Source: Azorinus chamasolen
Taxonomy: Eukaryota > Mollusca > Bivalvia > Cardiida > Solecurtidae
Assembly: GCA_963576725.1 (NCBI GenBank)
Contig: OY755241.1
Span: 24,960,449-25,024,448 of the forward strand
Direction: 5' to 3'
DNA: 64,000 nucleotides
The number at the start of each line of letters is the position of its first letter. The first letter of the stretch is position 1. This document shows, one piece after another, positions 21,701 through 26,751 of this stretch. Under the pieces are notes generated by a model. The model was not told where the DNA came from, made no database searches, and was given only the letters and a program-made list of their open reading frames with translations. The translations under genes were made by a program, and so were the position numbers.

Positions 21701-22053
21701 TCCAATTCATTGACCTTTAACCCTTTCCCTGATGGATATTTTACAAGAGCCTTTATGGTTATTCATTAACTGAATTTTTATAATGGCCTTTGAATTTTGA
21801 ACATTTCTGAAAATGTAGAATTTTATATGCATGATGTATATTATTCCATGAGCCAACAGGGTAAGCTCTGGTCAGAAAGTTACTAAAGAAGCCTTTTGAT
21901 CAGGCTCTACTCTGTTTGCAAAGGAGTAAAAAAGGCTTTATATGAAGTAAAGGGTTAAATCGCTAATGCCAACTTTATGGTTTTTCAGGTTTGTTGGAGG
22001 AAGTAACAGAACCAGACAAGTTTTTGTCAGACCTACTGGCGACTGTGCCCTGA
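601..22053 (+). CDS. UBR4: UBR4, C-terminal 515 codons (13 exons, gene continues upstream)
   Basis: UBR4 is a very large N-degron-pathway E3 ubiquitin ligase; its C-terminus carries the catalytic hemiRING zinc module and the region that recruits UBE2A/B. Exons read: 601-710, 1582-1681, 8324-8452, 9544-9633, 10689-10811, 11785-11918, 14175-14300, 16599-16793, 17726-17810, 19400-19539, 20150-20243, 20685-20841, 21989-22053. Every intron is GT-AG and the phases join without a stop (1548 nt). Recognition rests on motifs such as [42 protein letters not shown] and [11 protein letters not shown], all characteristic of UBR4. The first exon seen opens in phase 0 with [14 protein letters not shown], an internal UBR4 segment, so the N-terminal bulk of this roughly 5000-residue protein lies upstream. 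All introns are loaded with MITEs, yet no exon is broken. Confidence 0.97.
903..1128 (-). mobile_element. MITE family C, degenerate
   Basis: Reversed C copy: hairpin around GACCCTGATAAGATTGGCTC, then ATTAATATTAATGATGTAAT and ATATTCATGAGGTAAAG. Ends eroded. Confidence 0.65.
1177..1405. mobile_element. MITE family A, TTAA to TTAA
   Basis: TTAA duplications at 1177 and 1402, left end CCCATTCCCTCATAGG, central GATAAATAGAGCATTTACTCC hairpin. The right end is of B type (GGAGGAAAGGGTTAA), so the copy is terminally asymmetric. Confidence 0.8.
1582..1681 (+). CDS. UBR4: UBR4 exon ([11 protein letters not shown] segment)
   Basis: Acceptor GGTTATTTCAG ends at 1581 and donor GTATTG starts at 1682. It completes the split codon from the previous exon, then reads [20 protein letters not shown] and ends SDGHESTQ. 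Confidence 0.93.
1735..2375. repeat. three-unit tandem repeat, unclassified interspersed element
   Basis: Opens ATAAGCTCACCAGAGC and closes GGTGAGTGATATCAGAGCC. Between them, units of about 170-190 bp repeat: AAAATCTTCTCCTCTGAA, then TTTCATATTTGGCACA, then TCTACAAAAGTT and GTCCCTGGGGTCAAAATTG. Three units are visible (about 1840, 2000, 2165). Such internally repeated non-coding elements are common in bivalves; class unknown. Confidence 0.6.
2399..2640 (-). mobile_element. MITE family C
   Basis: TTAA at 2399, then CCCTTTACTGCATAAAATCG, a hairpin with CCAGATCAGACGGCTCC, and ATTAATATCCATGATGTCAA. The far end is eroded. Confidence 0.75.
2656..2875. mobile_element. MITE family A
   Basis: TTAA at 2656 and 2872. 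Central perfect hairpin with apex GCTCCTATAGGAGC at 2728-2741. Confidence 0.85.
2938..4465 (+). mobile_element. MITE family C split by a 155-bp tandem-repeat element
   Basis: Left part 2938-2999 (CTCCATGAATATTCATGCAA); right part about 4317-4465 (AAACTGTAGAATC, then the hairpin and GCAAAGGCG). The two halves of one C element flank the insert at 3008-4275. Confidence 0.65.
3008..4275. repeat. 155-bp tandem repeat, 7 units
   Basis: Unit anchor TTTTTGTCCGGACGATAACT recurs at 3091, 3246, 3401, 3556, 3710, 3866 and 4011 (last degenerate); spacing is 155, 155, 155, 154, 156 and 145. The array is bounded by a GTCTCCCCCC / GGGGGAGAC hairpin at 3008-3040 and AGAGGGGAGACAT at about 4253. Open frames inside are by-products of the repeat, with no recognisable product. 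Confidence 0.8.
4741..5003 (+). mobile_element. MITE family B, inside the hAT element
   Basis: TTAA at 4741 and 5000. TTTGCAAACAGAGTAGACCC, hairpin, then GGAATTTGAAAGATCTG and TATTCAGTAGGTATTGAAAT, ending CAGGGAAAGGGTTAA. Confidence 0.85.
5151..6302 (-). repeat. LTR of the Ty3/gypsy element (complete, 1152 bp)
   Basis: On the - strand it starts TGACAGG directly after the purine tract GAGTAGGGGGATA and ends TTGTGACA. It carries a TATAAG box in its outer half, and AATAAA about 100 bp from its end. The outer 699 bp recur inverted at 7485-8183. Confidence 0.75.
6408..7483 (-). CDS. Ty3/gypsy reverse transcriptase-RNase H, 5'-truncated
   Basis: About 358 codons, open throughout. RT motifs: [12 protein letters not shown] (catalytic Asp), [11 protein letters not shown], and FVDDIL (the double-Asp box, FVDD instead of the commoner YVDD/YIDD). 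RNase [29 protein letters not shown] and a final GADFLSRLE, so the catalytic acids look intact. The frame reads [11 protein letters not shown] up to the inverted arm at 7485, where the RT N-terminus is lost. No integrase follows; the stop lies about 105 bp from the LTR. In-frame shadow frames on the other strand were ignored. Confidence 0.9.
7485..8183 (+). repeat. inverted copy of the outer 699 bp of the LTR
   Basis: Begins CTGTAAAGACCCG and ends TTGTGACA; the reverse complement of 5151-5849, same length. One base difference was noticed (CAGACGTAT versus CAGACATAT), and the TA run has the same number of units. TATAAG lies near 7870 and AATAAA near 8076. Confidence 0.9.
8324..8452 (+). CDS. 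UBR4: UBR4 exon ([15 protein letters not shown] segment)
   Basis: 43 codons in phase 0 between TTGATACAG and [16 protein letters not shown] followed by a short helix is a UBR4 signature. It follows the largest intron of the visible gene (6.6 kb), which grew by nested transposon insertion. Confidence 0.95.
8474..8693. mobile_element. MITE family A
   Basis: TTAA at 8474 and 8690; GACGACTCTGTAAAAGTCAC, perfect central hairpin with apex GCTCCTATAGGAGC. Almost identical to the copy at 2656-2875. Confidence 0.87.
8747..9123 (+). mobile_element. MITE family C, with internal extra sequence
   Basis: Eroded left end with AATATTCATG; right part ATAAGCAACCAGAGCAAACC, hairpin, and TATGGAGTAAAGGGTTAA ending at 9123. 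Confidence 0.65.
9150..9401 (+). mobile_element. MITE family B
   Basis: TTAA at 9150 and 9398; hairpin arms CCCAGATCAGATGGCTCC and GGAGCCGTCTGATCAGGG show the conserved mismatch. It sits between two copies of an 80-bp flank (see finding). Confidence 0.85.
9544..9633 (+). CDS. UBR4: UBR4 exon (basic helix before the hemiRING)
   Basis: 30 codons in phase 0, ending GALGMT. The segment is strongly charged ([17 protein letters not shown]) and is predicted to form a long helix leading into the zinc module. Confidence 0.95.
9895..10107. mobile_element. MITE family A
   Basis: TTAA at 9895 and 10104; A-type left end and hairpin, B-type right end AAGGAAAGGGTTAA. Confidence 0.82.
10158..10615 (-). mobile_element. 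MITE family C, host of an A insertion
   Basis: Hairpin with TCTGATCAGGGTCTGCTTTG, then AATTAATATTCATGCATTTG; after the A element it resumes ATGAATATTTATTAGGTAAA. Confidence 0.6.
10372..10591. mobile_element. MITE family A inside C
   Basis: TTAA at 10372; the right end reads ATGGGTTTA, so the second TTAA is mutated. Full hairpin present. Confidence 0.8.
10689..10811 (+). CDS. UBR4: UBR4 exon (hemiRING, first zinc ligands)
   Basis: 41 codons between TTACAG and GTAAAC. It carries [14 protein letters not shown], the cysteine cluster that opens the atypical single-zinc hemiRING of UBR4. Confidence 0.97.
10831..11017 (-). mobile_element. MITE family B, truncated at the hairpin
   Basis: Reversed B copy from CATTCCCTGTTCTATA to GACGGCTCCTATAGGA; the sequence stops at the apex, losing one arm and terminus. 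Confidence 0.75.
11241..11730 (+). mobile_element. MITE family C, host of a B insertion
   Basis: Left part TTAACCCTTTACTCCATGAA with a perfect TGACGTCA at 11279-11286; right part from 11595 with AGAAACTGTAGAATCC and the hairpin. B is inserted at a TTAA in AAATGGCATATTAA. Confidence 0.8.
11327..11594 (+). mobile_element. MITE family B inside C
   Basis: TTAA at 11327 and 11591. The hairpin apex is extended by a duplicated CTATAGATCCTATAG. Confidence 0.85.
11785..11918 (+). CDS. UBR4: UBR4 exon (hemiRING, second half)
   Basis: Begins [11 protein letters not shown] and contains [20 protein letters not shown]. The His and Cys residues here complete the zinc site with the preceding exon. It ends with two bases of a split Arg codon at donor GTAGGT. 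Confidence 0.97.
11968..12195. mobile_element. MITE family A with a triplicated left end
   Basis: TTAA at 11968 and 12192. ACCCATTACC(G)CATAGGC followed by TTTTTAG recurs three times before the body; the hairpin's left arm is largely lost. Confidence 0.75.
12192..13549 (-). mobile_element. MITE family C split by a Tigger-like element
   Basis: Shares the TTAA at 12192 with the A element. It runs through the hairpin to CCAAAACATGTGTTCATA, is interrupted at 12351-13469, then resumes to ATTCATAAGGTAAAGGGTT. Confidence 0.7.
12351..13469. mobile_element. Tigger/pogo-like non-autonomous element, 1119 bp
   Basis: Ends CAGTATATTGGCGATATTTC and the reverse of ATAACGCCGTTATACTG, flanked by TA at 12349 and 13470. 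Subterminal sequence repeats CTCGGATTATCGCGATGCTC-like strings. No transposase frame recognised; the 105-codon frame at 13160-13477 (- strand) spans the terminal repeat and looks fortuitous. Confidence 0.7.
13679..13926 (-). mobile_element. MITE family B
   Basis: TTAA at 13679; the last TTAA has become TTCA. Hairpin GACCCTGATCAGACGGCTCC with opposite arm GGAGCCATCTGATCTGGG. Confidence 0.82.
14175..14300 (+). CDS. UBR4: UBR4 exon ([16 protein letters not shown])
   Basis: Acceptor TTTGCAG and donor GTCAGT. It encodes [20 protein letters not shown] and [10 protein letters not shown], close to invariant in animal UBR4. Confidence 0.97.
14422..15544. mobile_element. MITE family A split by a Tigger-like element
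   Basis: TTAA at 14422 and 15541. The A hairpin is interrupted at its TA in GATAAATAGAGC; it resumes at 15390 with GAGCATTTGATCC. Confidence 0.82.
14496..15387. mobile_element. Tigger/pogo-like non-autonomous element, 892 bp
   Basis: Starts CAGTAAAACTTGACC and ends GGTTTTACTG, flanked by TA at 14494 and 15388, which is the split A-element TA. Subterminal AACGGTCACCT and TTAAGCGGTCA motifs repeat. GC-richer than its surroundings; no transposase recognised. Confidence 0.82.
16151..16541. mobile_element. MITE family E, host of an A insertion
   Basis: CAGTAGAATCTGTCTTAAGC start after TA; palindrome GCTTAATGCAGG / CCTGCATTAAGC. Interrupted at GGCTGCTTAA by A, then resumes TTAAGACAGGTTCCAC. Confidence 0.75.
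16307..16525. mobile_element. MITE family A inside E
   Basis: TTAA at 16307 and 16522, the target being the TTAA of the E element. Full central hairpin. Confidence 0.87.
16599..16793 (+). CDS. UBR4: UBR4 exon ([10 protein letters not shown] to LYVINT)
   Basis: The longest visible exon, 195 nt. It carries [30 protein letters not shown] and the glycine run before [11 protein letters not shown]. Acceptor TATTTCAG, donor GTAAGT. Confidence 0.97.
16895..17010. mobile_element. MITE family D
   Basis: CAAACAGTTTGGATCCTGAG, GGAGACGCGGAGTTACTCGG, then AGTGTTTGCAAAGG and a run to GGCGAAAGAGTTAA, where a C element (17007-17225) shares the TTAA. Confidence 0.65.
17007..17225 (+). mobile_element. MITE family C, truncated
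   Basis: Abuts family D at one TTAA. GAAACTGTAGAATCAGATCT, then half a hairpin. Confidence 0.6.
17289..17640. mobile_element. two degenerate MITE C copies
   Basis: A reversed copy to about 17440 (TGATCATGGTCTGCTCTG) and a forward copy from 17465 (GAATATTCATGTTAGAAATA). Both have eroded ends. Confidence 0.55.
17726..17810 (+). CDS. UBR4: UBR4 exon ([14 protein letters not shown])
   Basis: 85 nt, acceptor ATTCTCAG, donor GTAATA. It reads [20 protein letters not shown] then KWVDNCFE. Confidence 0.95.
17856..18102. repeat. unclassified interspersed repeat
   Basis: Starts TTATACCCCATGCAACGAAG, with the short palindrome CAACGAAGTTGC, and ends GAGCTTGCTCACTAG. The style matches molluscan short interspersed elements. 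It begins about 45 bp after a UBR4 exon. Confidence 0.45.
18110..18871 (+). mobile_element. three successive MITE C copies
   Basis: Copies at about 18110-18322, 18357-18561 and 18630-18871, same orientation, each with TTAA-type ends and the CAGA(C/T)C..GATC hairpin. The middle copy holds apex GCTCCTATAGGAGC at 18493-18506. Confidence 0.7.
18985..19165. repeat. foldback family G with an internal duplication
   Basis: TGGGTCCATGCTTATAAAGC and its reverse complement bound the element. The inner segment GTTCTCAAGCTTTTGATTGG recurs twice in the left arm and once, inverted, in the right. Confidence 0.8.
19190..19292. mobile_element. MITE family D
   Basis: GTTTGGATTCTGATGAGACA, GAGTTACTCGG, then CATCTGGATCC and GGAATAAGGGTTAA. 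Confidence 0.6.
19400..19539 (+). CDS. UBR4: UBR4 exon ([15 protein letters not shown])
   Basis: Acceptor GTGTTTAG, donor GTGAGT. It reads [20 protein letters not shown] then a helical [15 protein letters not shown]. Confidence 0.93.
19636..19820. mobile_element. MITE family A lacking the hairpin apex
   Basis: TTAA at 19636 and 19817. GAAACCATT runs straight into TATCATAATGG, so both inner arms and the apex are missing, as expected from hairpin deletion. Confidence 0.82.
19917..20080. mobile_element. MITE family E, degenerate
   Basis: CAGTATAATCTCTCTTCATC start; GCAGGTGGTAGCTAAATGCA and CTGCATTAAGCAGCTGC arms. Confidence 0.6.
20150..20243 (+). CDS. UBR4: UBR4 exon ([17 protein letters not shown])
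   Basis: Acceptor TTTGTTACAG, donor GTAAGC. The hydrophobic helix [16 protein letters not shown] matches the corresponding UBR4 segment. Confidence 0.93.
20365..20603 (+). mobile_element. MITE family C
   Basis: TGAATATTCATGAAAATAAT, ACATCATGAATATTAATTAG, AAACTGTTAGATCAGATC, hairpin, GGAGTAAAGCGTTGAA. Confidence 0.75.
20685..20841 (+). CDS. UBR4: UBR4 exon ([13 protein letters not shown])
   Basis: Acceptor CTTTGTAG, donor GTCAGT. It encodes [20 protein letters not shown] and ends with one base of a Gly codon. Confidence 0.95.
20944..21620 (-). mobile_element. two reversed MITE C copies, the second split by a foldback
   Basis: A half copy at 20944-21062 and a full copy from 21065 (CCCTTTACACCATAAATAC). 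It is interrupted at about 21283-21575, then ends TTACATGAATATTCGTGGAG. Confidence 0.65.
21283..21578. repeat. foldback with 38-bp inverted arms inside MITE C
   Basis: CTTTTAAGATCACATGTTCC at about 21454 and its reverse complement ending near 21566 flank a GGCTCGTT-rich centre. Left of the arms lies unassigned sequence with CATATATGAGGTCATACGG. Confidence 0.65.
21717..21958 (+). mobile_element. MITE family C
   Basis: TTAA at 21717 and 21955, 30 bp before the last UBR4 exon. Hairpin arms are diverged. Confidence 0.75.
21989..22053 (+). CDS. UBR4: UBR4 last coding exon with stop
   Basis: Acceptor TTTTTCAG. It reads [20 protein letters not shown] and stops at TGA 22051-22053, at the position expected for the end of UBR4. 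Confidence 0.96.
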
Positions 22054-22690
22054 ATTACCATCGCAGATCCCCATGTGTAACACGCTACCCAGCGCTTTGG
22101 TCATGTGTTATTTGTTGTTTTTTTTGGACACAGTTTCTTATATAAACAGTTACACAGTCAGAAATGAAGCAGTACAGTTATGGAGCTAAATCCAGTTGTG
22201 AAACGTTCAAAAAGTACAAGAAATGTTATGTTGTCAATTATTTATGCTTACTTGGAACTGTCACATTTGGCGGCTTTTTGGTGTGTATGTTAGCCCGTTG
22301 AATGCTTGAAACAAAATATATCAGTGGTGGCATAGATAATATGCTTAAATTAAACCTTTTTTCTGTGAGATGATTGTAAAGAGTGGTCACAACATAGAGT
22401 TTGGTTGAGAAATGACCATATTAGAGTTTTCTAAAGCGTGGTCTAAACATAGGGTTTGGTAGAGAAATGACAATATTTTAATGGTCTGAAGAATGATAAT
22501 AACATAAGAGTTTTGTGAAGAAATGACAATTTTAGTCTTTCATATAAGCTGGTTTAGCTACGGCTCTGCACACATATACTTGAAATTTACCCATACCAGA
22601 TTTGATTTTATTCTTCACCCAGCCGTTGCAATTTTATCCTAATTTAATGCCACTTAATTTAACCATACTGAATAAATAGTACAACTTCTG
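22054..22690 (+). other. probable UBR4 3' UTR
   Basis: AT-rich sequence after the UBR4 stop. The first good polyadenylation hexamer is AATAAA at 22671-22676. Another AATAAA at 24186-24191 would make a longer UTR. The stretch includes the 55-bp tandem repeat at 22378-22540. Confidence 0.55.
22378..22540. repeat. 55-bp tandem repeat, 3 units, from one arm of foldback F
   Basis: Unit TAAAGAGTGGTCACAACATA, GAGTTTGGTTGAGAAATGAC, plus 15 bp. The third unit is diverged. It is the right half of the F foldback without its partner arm. Confidence 0.75.
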
Positions 22691-22848
22691 TGTATTGGAT
22701 TTAAACTATGGGAAGCTTTAGAATTGATACAGTTATTCATTTTTGTCTGCTGAAAATGTTGTTTGCTTATGTTTGTTTTAAGCATTATCTGGTTTAAAAA
22801 AGCTTTTATAATGCTAGATATTTGATATTGTCAAGTTTTAAGTCCACT

Positions 22849-23086
22849 TTAACCCTGGTTCCCTGTTCTATGTGTATTCCAAATTTAGATACCTACTGAA
22901 TATTCATGGACAAAATAGTTATAGTGAAATATTGAAGGTGCAACAGTTTAACCATTTTAGGAACAAAAGAAACAGATCTTTCAAATTCTATTAGCAAACA
23001 GAGCAGACCCTGATCAGAGCCGTCTGATCTGGGTCTACTCTGTTTGCAGATGCGTAAAAACACATTTATATGAGGGAAAGTGTTAA
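22849..23086 (-). mobile_element. MITE family B
   Basis: TTAA at 22849 and 23083. The hairpin has lost its apex: CCCTGATCAGA runs into GCCGTCTGATCTGGG. Confidence 0.82.
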
Positions 23087-23091
23087 GAATT

Positions 23092-23339
23092 GTTACCTCT
23101 TCCCTGTTCAGTATCCATGTAAGAAATAATGACATCGTGAATATTTATTAGCTAACTTTTATAATGTAAGGTTTTCTTGGGAAGTTTTTGCTTTGACAAA
23201 AACTGTAGAACCAGATTTATATCATGTCATAAGCAAACAGAACTGACCCTGATCAGACGGCTCCTATAGGAGCGGTCTGATCTGGGTCTACTCTGTTTGC
23301 AAAGGTGTGAAAATGATTTTATATGAGGGAAAAGGTTAA
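23092..23339 (+). mobile_element. MITE family C
   Basis: ATCCATGTAAGAAATAATGA start; hairpin with apex GCTCCTATAGGAGC at 23260-23273; ends AAAAGGTTAA. Confidence 0.75.
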
Positions 23340-23399
23340 TTTCAATTTGGAATTTTTGTCTTCACTGTCTGTAGTGAAAATATTAAACGGCTTCTAAGT

Positions 23400-24125
23400 T
23401 TATTTTAACTCATTACTTTATGAATATTCATAGAAGAAATAATGATGTCATGAACATTAGCTAGATGAAAGGGGACACAGGAAGTTTTAAGCCATGGCAT
23501 ATTAACGCATGCATAATGAGCATAGCCTTGCAGGAATGCATATCAAGTAAAGAGTTGAACATATTCTTCAAGATCATGAATAAACAGTTTAGACAATGAA
23601 TGTGATATCAATGACCAGTTTAATCATTTCCCTGTTCAATATTCATGTAAGAAATAATGATAACATGAATAGTATGTAAAGATGAAAAAAGGAATACGAG
23701 TTTTAAACATTGCATTCTGGCGTATTAATATAAAATAACACATACAGTACCACAATTAATCTCTCAACTTGAGTCATTCAAACTGTGTAATTCTGCTTCT
23801 TTCAGACGTGTCTATGCCTAATGCAGAAAGCTACCATAGGGACTGTCTGTATTTAATCTGAATGTGTCTTCTTCAAGAAAGTTTAAAAGTTTACCCCTTT
23901 AAGTAGGTATTATATAATTCATTCAAACTGAAATTTGAAACCTTCCATTTCCCCTGTTTGGTGTTCCTGCTAAAGAAAAATGTGCAGGTAAATACTTGAC
24001 ATTGGTAAGTTAATCGAATATTGCAGACCCTGATCAGAGGACTCCACTGGGAGCGCTCTGATCTGAGTCTACACTGCTTGCATTGTTGCCATGTATGGGA
24101 TCGCAAGGGTTTATGAGTTGAAAAC
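23400..24125. mobile_element. fragments of MITEs C and E
   Basis: C pieces at 23405-23556 and 23618-23700 (ATTCATGTAAGAAATAATGA), an E end at 23750 (CAGTACCACAATTAATCTC), and a hairpin with GACCCTGATCAGAGGACTCC at 24022-24075. No gene seen. Confidence 0.5.
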
Positions 24126-24263
24126 TGAAATTAACAAGTGTTCTTTAACCTTTGTGCTGACTAACTTATTGTGTTTGCTTTGCAGAATAAATATGCTCTT
24201 CGGAAAATAAAACAGTTTGAGTTGTCTTTTACTTCTGCAATGATGAAGACCGGTGTGTGTGAT

Positions 24264-24338
24264 CCATGACACTTCGTGGTGTCTGATGCATGACTCTTCA
24301 TGAAGTCTCGTGCATGACTCTCCGTGATGTCTGACTTT
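24264..24338. repeat. 24-bp tandem repeat, 3 units
   Basis: CATGACACTTCGTGGTGTCT-type units start at 24264, 24288 and 24312. The unit is itself a weak hairpin. Confidence 0.75.
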
Positions 24339-24483
24339 CAGCAAAACCTTTCCATAACCATCGCTCAAAAGAAGTCTTACTTCTGGGTCTAGATGCATGG
24401 GGTTACTTTAAAAGACACAAACATTTATGCTCCAGTATGTCACAGTAGAGTTTGACTGAGAAATGAAGGATATACAATAACTA

Positions 24484-24661
24484 CAGTAGAACCCCTCTAA
24501 TGCGACCACATAATGAATAAACATGGGTGTCTTTATAAGCAGGTGGTTGCTTAGTGCAGGACAAAAGTTATGCAGTACTTTAGTCCGCATTAAGATACCA
24601 CATGCATCTAGCACCCAGAATTATACCTCTTTTAGGTGGTCGCAATAGAGGGGTTTTACTG
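24484..24661. mobile_element. MITE family E1
   Basis: CAGTAGAACCCCTCTAATGC to GGGGTTTTACTG, TA on both sides. The centre has lost the GCTCC..GGAGC apex. Confidence 0.82.
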
Positions 24662-24754
24662 TATTCTTGAAAATTACACATCTTATCTGGACCTGGATGT
24701 TGTCTGTTCTGGGTCTTCTACGTAAAGGCGTATCTATGAAATAATGTATTAACT

Positions 24755-25265
24755 CGGTCGATGTCCCGTTTTGTCGTCTGCAAGAATGTTCGGACTGCTG
24801 CAGTCTTTTTTTCAGTCGGATTTTTTTGCGAAAAATCTTATAGTTTATATAGTTATACAGTTATAGTTATAGTTTAATCTTATAGTTTGGCGAAAACCGG
24901 GCGGGCAGGCGGCGTGCCATCATTAACAAAACTTCTAACTTTGCTTATAGCTTCTGAATTACTTACACTAGACAGTTCATATTTGGTATGCAGATAGCTT
25001 GGGTGAAGTCCTTTCACTTGATACAAGGATACATAAAATCAGGTCAAGGTCACTATTTCCAAAACTTTGCCGTTTTTAACAAACTTTAACATTGCTATAA
25101 ATTCTGAACTACAAATGCTAGGCAATTCATCTTTGGTATACAGATGACTTTGGTAAAGGCCTTTCAGTTGATATAAATATATTTGAAATTAGGTCAAGGT
25201 CATTTTGTGAAGGTCTTTCAGTTGAAAATTCCGGCTTTAATGCGGTTTCCGCATTTTGTGCTTGT
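24755..25265. repeat. two-unit tandem repeat element
   Basis: Units of about 150 bp: TATAGCTTCTGAATTACTTA / TATAAATTCTGAACTACAAA, then TTCATATTTGGTATGCAGAT, CCTTTCACTTGATA and AGGTCAAGGTCA. Closed by TGCGGTTTCCGCATTTTGTG. The resemblance to 1735-2375 is in style, not in sequence. Confidence 0.6.
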
Positions 25266-25289
25266 TAAAAATATAAATATGTTGCTCGT

Positions 25290-25400
25290 AATGACTGTCA
25301 GACAATTTGGATTCTGATGAGACGCCGAGTTACTCAGAGCCTCATTCGGATTCTAATTGTTTGCATAGGTAATCGCAGATTCGAGATTGGCAGAGAAAGA
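25290..25400. mobile_element. MITE family D, degenerate
   Basis: GACAATTTGGATTCTGATGA, GACGCCGAGTTACTC, then GGCAGAGAAAGAATTA. It is followed at 25404-25535 by an E-type fragment (AGGTGGTAGCTTAATGCAGG). Confidence 0.55.
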
Positions 25401-25566
25401 ATTACTGTAGAACCTGTCTTGAGCGGCTTTTGAAAAGAAGTCTATATGTGCATTTCTAAATCAGGTGGTAGCTTAATGCAGGACAAACGTGATGCAGAAA
25501 GCTCCCTGCATTAAGCAACCACCTGTTTTAAGACTACTTTATTTCAATAAATAAATGACCGTTATA

Positions 25567-26053
25567 CAGTAACGCCCCTCTAATGGGTGTGGTGGTCTAG
25601 TGGTTACGCGCTTGACTATCAGTCCGGGGGTCAGGGGTTCAAATCCCGGTCCCTCCCGGAAATTTGCAGAGACGCTTTTCTGTGTCTCCCATCCGCATCT
25701 CCTCTCCACCTAGGGGTTAAAATGGGTACATGTGAGGGTCACTCGCCGGTACTGCGGCTGCATGATTGCGCCTTATGTTAGCAGTGCTCATGACCAGGGG
25801 AGTAAATGTACAGTCGACTGAGCGGTCATTTGGATTGAAAGTAGACTATAACTAGGTACTTTACTTTTTTATTGCAACCACCAAAAAGAGGCATAATTCT
25901 TGGTGGCAGAGGCAGGTGGTAGCTTAACGAAAGTTATACAGAAAGCGCCTATATGAGCTTTCTGCATAACCTTCATCCTGCATTAAGCAACCGCCTGCTT
26001 TAAACGACACCAGTGGCTGCTTATTAAGTGGCCGCATTAGTGGGGTTTTATTG
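25567..26053. mobile_element. MITE family E1 split by a SINE
   Basis: CAGTAACGCCCCTCTAATG, then the SINE, then ACCACCAAAAAGAGGCATAA, the inner palindrome, and AGTGGGGTTTTATTG at 26053. Confidence 0.75.
25585..25868 (+). mobile_element. tRNA-derived SINE
   Basis: RNA polymerase III promoter boxes match consensus exactly: A box TGGTCTAGTGG at 25593-25603 and B box GGTTCAAATCC at 25636-25646, 33 bp apart. The D-arm region GGTGGTCTAGTGGTTA is as in tRNA-Glu, but the anticodon arm does not fold well, so this is a retroposon rather than a working tRNA. The body (GGGTTAAAATGGGTACATGT) ends in a TTTACTTTTTT tail. Confidence 0.8.
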
Positions 26054-26080
26054 TACTCATATACAATCGGTAATACACAC

Positions 26081-26273
26081 TTAACCCCCTGCAGAAAAAA
26101 TAATGTCTGCTCAATTTTGGATCTCGTGCGATTATGACTACTTCCGATTCGACCAAGCTTAAGAGAAACTGTCGGCCGAGTGTCAAATAGCCTGGATCCT
26201 GATCAGACGTTATTCGGCATTTCAAAATTAGGATCAAGCCGTTTGTAAATGTAATTGGTGGGATTAGGGTTAA
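26081..26273. mobile_element. MITE, D-related long form
   Basis: TTAACCCCCTG start and GGGATTAGGGTTAA end. It holds GATTCGACCAAGCTTAAG and the D-like core GGATCCTGATCAGACG. Related copies are at 34130 and 59582. Confidence 0.65.
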
Positions 26274-26507
26274 CCATTGACTTCATGAATATTCGTATTA
26301 GAAAAATGACATCATGAATATGAATTAGACTAATTATAATAACACGTGGAAACAGAAATGTTTGGCCATGGCAATAACTGTAGAACTATATCTTTATTAT
26401 GTCATAAGCAGACCATGGTCAAACGGCTCCTACAACAGACGTCTGATCTGGGTCTGCTCTGTTTGCAAATGCGTAGAAAGGTGTATTTATTAAGTAAATG
26501 GTTTAGA
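26270..26507 (+). mobile_element. MITE family C
   Basis: Shares its left TTAA with the element before it. TTCATGAATATTCGTATTAG, ATGACATCATGAATATGAAT and the hairpin are present. Confidence 0.75.
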
Positions 26508-26751
26508 AACATTTGTTTACAATAATTGAAATAACTCATTAAAACAGTGTACTGGTAGAAGATGAACAAATTACGTGTATATGTCACAGTAGAAATTGCG
26601 ATTCAGGACAATCGCCGATTCTCATAGGACAGATTGCGATTATAGTTTTACCTAGTACAGACTCCAATCGCAATACATCCTAGCCCTTCGCTTGCTGAAC
26701 TTTAAAATACATTTCTCCTTCTTTACCTATATATCCTGTTGTACAATTACA

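Noticed and set aside
25587..25781. Possible functional tRNA-Glu gene
   Set aside because: A and B boxes are good, but the anticodon arm and acceptor stem do not pair properly; a SINE head explains it.
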